6,173 nt of DNA from JAAFHS01 sp046049665 (GTDB taxonomy: Bacteria; Pseudomonadota; Alphaproteobacteria; Rhodobacterales; Rhodobacteraceae), in contig JBJOQW010000020.1 in NCBI GenBank assembly GCA_046049665.1, positions 1 through 6,173 of the forward strand, in the 5' to 3' direction. The notes below the pieces were generated by a model. It worked only from the letters and a program-made list of their open reading frames with translations, did not search any database and had not been told where the DNA came from. Position numbers and translations under genes: made by a program. Positions 4,750-6,173 of the stretch are shown piece after piece (positions within the stretch are counted from its first letter, which is position 1; each line of letters starts with the position of its first letter).

Positions 4750-5772
4750 ATGCGCAGACCTAAAATCCCTGATCTTGCCGAAGCAGCCGGAGTGTCGGTC
4801 GCAACCGTTAATCGTGTGCTTTCTGGGGCGCCTAACGTTCGGCTTGGTACGCGCGAACGGGTGCAAGAAGCAGCCGAGCGGATCGGGTTTTACGGGCTAG
4901 GCAGTATTCAGGCGCGCGTCACCGCCGCCCGCCCGCAGCTGCGCCTTGGTGTCTTGTTGTTACAGCGCCACCGTCCTTTCTACCAGAATGTTGCCCACGC
5001 CCTGACAGTTGCCGCAGCCAAAGCGCCGGGGGCCGAAATCGACCTGCGGATCGAGTTTCTGGAAGATCTGTCACCCCAGAACACCGCAGACCGTGCACTG
5101 GCCTTGGCCGAGGATTGCGATGCGATCTGCCTCACCTCAGCCGTGCATCCTGTGGTCATCGACGCGGTGGAGCGTATCCAGACTTCCGGCAAGCCGGTCT
5201 TTGCCTTGATCGGCCAGCTTTCTGCGACAGGTCAGTTTCACTATGTGGGGCTGGATAACTGGAAGGTTGGGCGAACCTCGGCTTGGGCCTTTGCCAATAT
5301 CTGCAAAAGTCCGGGCAAGATCGGTATCCTGATGGGCAATCCGCGCTATCGGAACCAAGAGATGAACGAAACTGGCTTTCGGTCCTACTTTCGTGAGCTG
5401 GCCCCTGCGTTCACCCTGCTGGAGCCGATCTCGACCTTCGAGGCCGCTGCCGTGGCGCAAGAGATGACCGAACGGCTCTTGAAGGACCATCCTGATCTGG
5501 TCGGACTCTATGTCTCGGGTGGTGGCATCAGCGGAGCATTGGCGGCATTGCGGTCTGCCGGACGCGATGGACAGATCGTGGTCGTCGGGTACGATTTAAC
5601 CGACATCACCCGCGCCGCTCTTCTGGATGGCGCGATGACCTTTGTTATCTCACATCCCTACGCACGACTGGCGCGAGAGGCGATCGAGGGAATGGTTCGG
5701 GCTTGCTTGGCACCAGGTAGCAATCAGACTAGCATTGTGCCATTCGAGATCTACACACGTGAGAATATCTGA
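4750..5772 (+). CDS. LacI-family transcriptional regulator, divergent from the operon
   Basis: This gene encodes a 340-residue DNA-binding repressor. Residues 5-27 (KIPDLAEAAGVSVATVNRVL, then SGA) form the LacI helix-turn-helix, with recognition helix VSVATVNRVL carrying Asn21 where many relatives have Ser. A hinge follows near 45-63, then an effector domain (about 65-335) of the periplasmic binding protein fold: RLGVLL at 65-70, HYVGLDN at 164-170, KIGILMGNP at 190-198 and VVVGYDLTD at 277-285. Such regulators leave DNA, or sometimes bind it, when a sugar is bound. The effector domain resembles the fold of the transporter's binding protein, so the ligand may be shared. The ATG at 4750 is preferred because the HTH starts a few residues after it, as is usual. 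A GTG at 4714 would add 12 residues and place the start inside the operator cluster. The gene is transcribed away from the operon, the classic layout for a local regulator. Confidence 0.93.
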   Translation: MRRPKIPDLAEAAGVSVATVNRVLSGAPNVRLGTRERVQEAAERIGFYGLGSIQARVTAARPQLRLGVLLLQRHRPFYQNVAHALTVAAAKAPGAEIDLRIEFLEDLSPQNTADRALALAEDCDAICLTSAVHPVVIDAVERIQTSGKPVFALIGQLSATGQFHYVGLDNWKVGRTSAWAFANICKSPGKIGILMGNPRYRNQEMNETGFRSYFRELAPAFTLLEPISTFEAAAVAQEMTERLLKDHPDLVGLYVSGGGISGALAALRSAGRDGQIVVVGYDLTDITRAALLDGAMTFVISHPYARLAREAIEGMVRACLAPGSNQTSIVPFEIYTRENI

Positions 5773-5956
5773 AAGCCGCAGCAATCTGCTTACCGCGACG
5801 CTGCTGGCCCAGGTGATAAGCCTCTCCGTGATTTGAGTGTCGAACCTCTGATGAAGTAACCGCACAAACAAGTTCAAAGAGTACCTACGCTAGCATATTT
5901 CAATTCTGCCTCAACTCGTGTGTTCGTCTGTAAAAACCTTGCTCGGGCCTACCGAT
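5773..5956. other. Gene-free stretch between the regulator and the insertion sequence
   Basis: No open frame here has a ribosome site or recognisable product. The DNA becomes visibly richer in A+T toward the right (25 G or C in the 60 bases 5881-5940). There is no convincing intrinsic terminator for the regulator: an imperfect stem-like pair near 5776-5809 has a long loop and no T-run. It may be the remainder of a region interrupted by the insertion sequence. Confidence 0.5.
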
Positions 5957-5970
5957 GGCTTTGTCGCAAA
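5957..5970 (+). repeat. Left terminal inverted repeat of the IS6-family element
   Basis: GGCTTTGTCGCAAA begins at the inferred boundary of the element and keeps the GGC-x2-TGT-x-GCAAA pattern of IS6-family ends. Its mate at the right end lies outside the window, so the exact repeat length cannot be set. Confidence 0.8.
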
Positions 5971-6043
5971 CTTCGGCGGTTGACCCGAGCGGGTCGGAGC
6001 CAGACATTGCATTCATCCAAGAACACTAGAAGGAGGCGGAGCG

Positions 6044-6173
6044 ATGATCTCGTTCAAGGGCGCGCATTTTCCGAAGGAGGTCATCCTTTTCGCGGTGTTC
6101 TTCTATGTCCGCTACACAGTGTCTTACCGGGATCTCGAAGAAATCCTCGCTGAACGCGGTGTCGAGGTTGATC
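6044..6173 (+). CDS. IS6-family transposase, N-terminal part (runs off the right edge)
   Basis: From the ATG at 6044 an open frame of 43 codons continues to the window end. It begins MISFKGAHFPKEVILFAVFF and continues with YVRYTVSYRDLEEILAERGVEVD. This is the well conserved N-terminus of IS6/IS26-type transposases: the F-K-G-x-H-F-P opening, the Y-V-R-Y segment, and the YRDLEEILAERG helix-turn-helix region that precedes the DDE catalytic domain. The DDE residues lie beyond the edge. A textbook ribosome site, AGGAGG (6031-6036), stands seven bases before the ATG. The enzyme makes cointegrates by replicative transposition or inserts next to existing copies. Whether the gene is intact cannot be told from this part. 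Confidence 0.9.
   Translation, partial: MISFKGAHFPKEVILFAVFFYVRYTVSYRDLEEILAERGVEVD

Larger units (their letters stand above)
5957..6173 (+). mobile_element. IS6-family insertion sequence, left end (truncated by window)
   Basis: The element starts with GGCTTTGTCGCAAA at 5957-5970, which matches the terminal inverted repeat style of the IS6/IS26 family (GGCACTGTTGCAAA in IS26). A transposase reading frame of the same family begins 74 bases later and runs off the window. The right end and the second inverted repeat are not visible. IS6 elements usually make 8-base target duplications; the candidate left copy is CTACCGAT at 5949-5956. Upstream of the transposase, TTGACC (5980-5985) could serve as a -35 and overlaps a small hairpin (GACCC/GGGTC, 5982-5995). 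Confidence 0.85.

Noticed and set aside
5776..5809. Possible terminator for the regulator gene
   Set aside because: The GCCGCAGC/GCTGCTGGC pairing needs a bulge and a loop of about 17 bases and is not followed by a T-run.
5650..5877. Minus-strand open frame of 75 codons after the regulator
   Set aside because: It overlaps the regulator's 3' end on the opposite strand, has no ribosome site and no product that I recognise.
5920..6153. Plus-strand open frame of 77 codons at the right edge
   Set aside because: It crosses the insertion sequence boundary and is out of frame with the IS6 transposase, which is recognisable by its protein sequence.

Overview
The window looks like chromosomal or plasmid DNA of an alphaproteobacterium, most likely a member of the Rhodobacterales. 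This is inferred from GC-rich coding DNA, the style of the proteins (FrcA-type sugar ABC ATPase, MocE-type ferredoxin) and an IS6-family element at the right edge. No species can be named from the sequence alone.

Positions 1-4474 hold one compact leftward (minus strand) gene cluster. In transcription order it encodes: a membrane di-iron hydroxylase of the sterol desaturase/fatty acid hydroxylase superfamily (4474-3458); a periplasmic sugar-binding protein (3348-2377); a sugar ABC permease (2312-1308); its single-domain ATPase (1308-487); a MocE-type Rieske 2Fe-2S ferredoxin (388-77); and the first 26 codons of a further protein, probably a TIM-barrel sugar isomerase/epimerase (80 to beyond position 1). 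Permease/ATPase and Rieske/TIM-barrel overlap at their stop/start codons. Three strong hairpins sit in this operon: two are intercistronic and one appears to cover the ATPase ribosome binding site.

Positions 4475-4749 form a divergent intergenic region with overlapping weak promoter candidates and a cluster of ATGATA/TATCAT half-sites, including a perfect 15-base palindrome. A LacI-family regulator (4750-5772, plus strand) is transcribed away from the operon and probably binds these sites. Positions 5773-5956 hold no gene that I can support. An IS6-family insertion sequence starts at 5957 and runs off the right edge, with the first 43 codons of its transposase.

How it probably works (inference): the ABC transporter imports a sugar, cyclitol or O-methylated derivative. 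The ferredoxin feeds electrons to the membrane di-iron enzyme, which hydroxylates or demethylates the compound. The TIM-barrel protein then acts on the product, and LacI derepresses the set when the ligand is present. The plan resembles the rhizopine (3-O-methyl-scyllo-inosamine) moc system, in which MocD oxygenase, MocE ferredoxin and MocF reductase are proposed to demethylate the substrate. Here the oxygenase appears to come from a different di-iron family, and no reductase is visible. The substrate cannot be read from the sequence.
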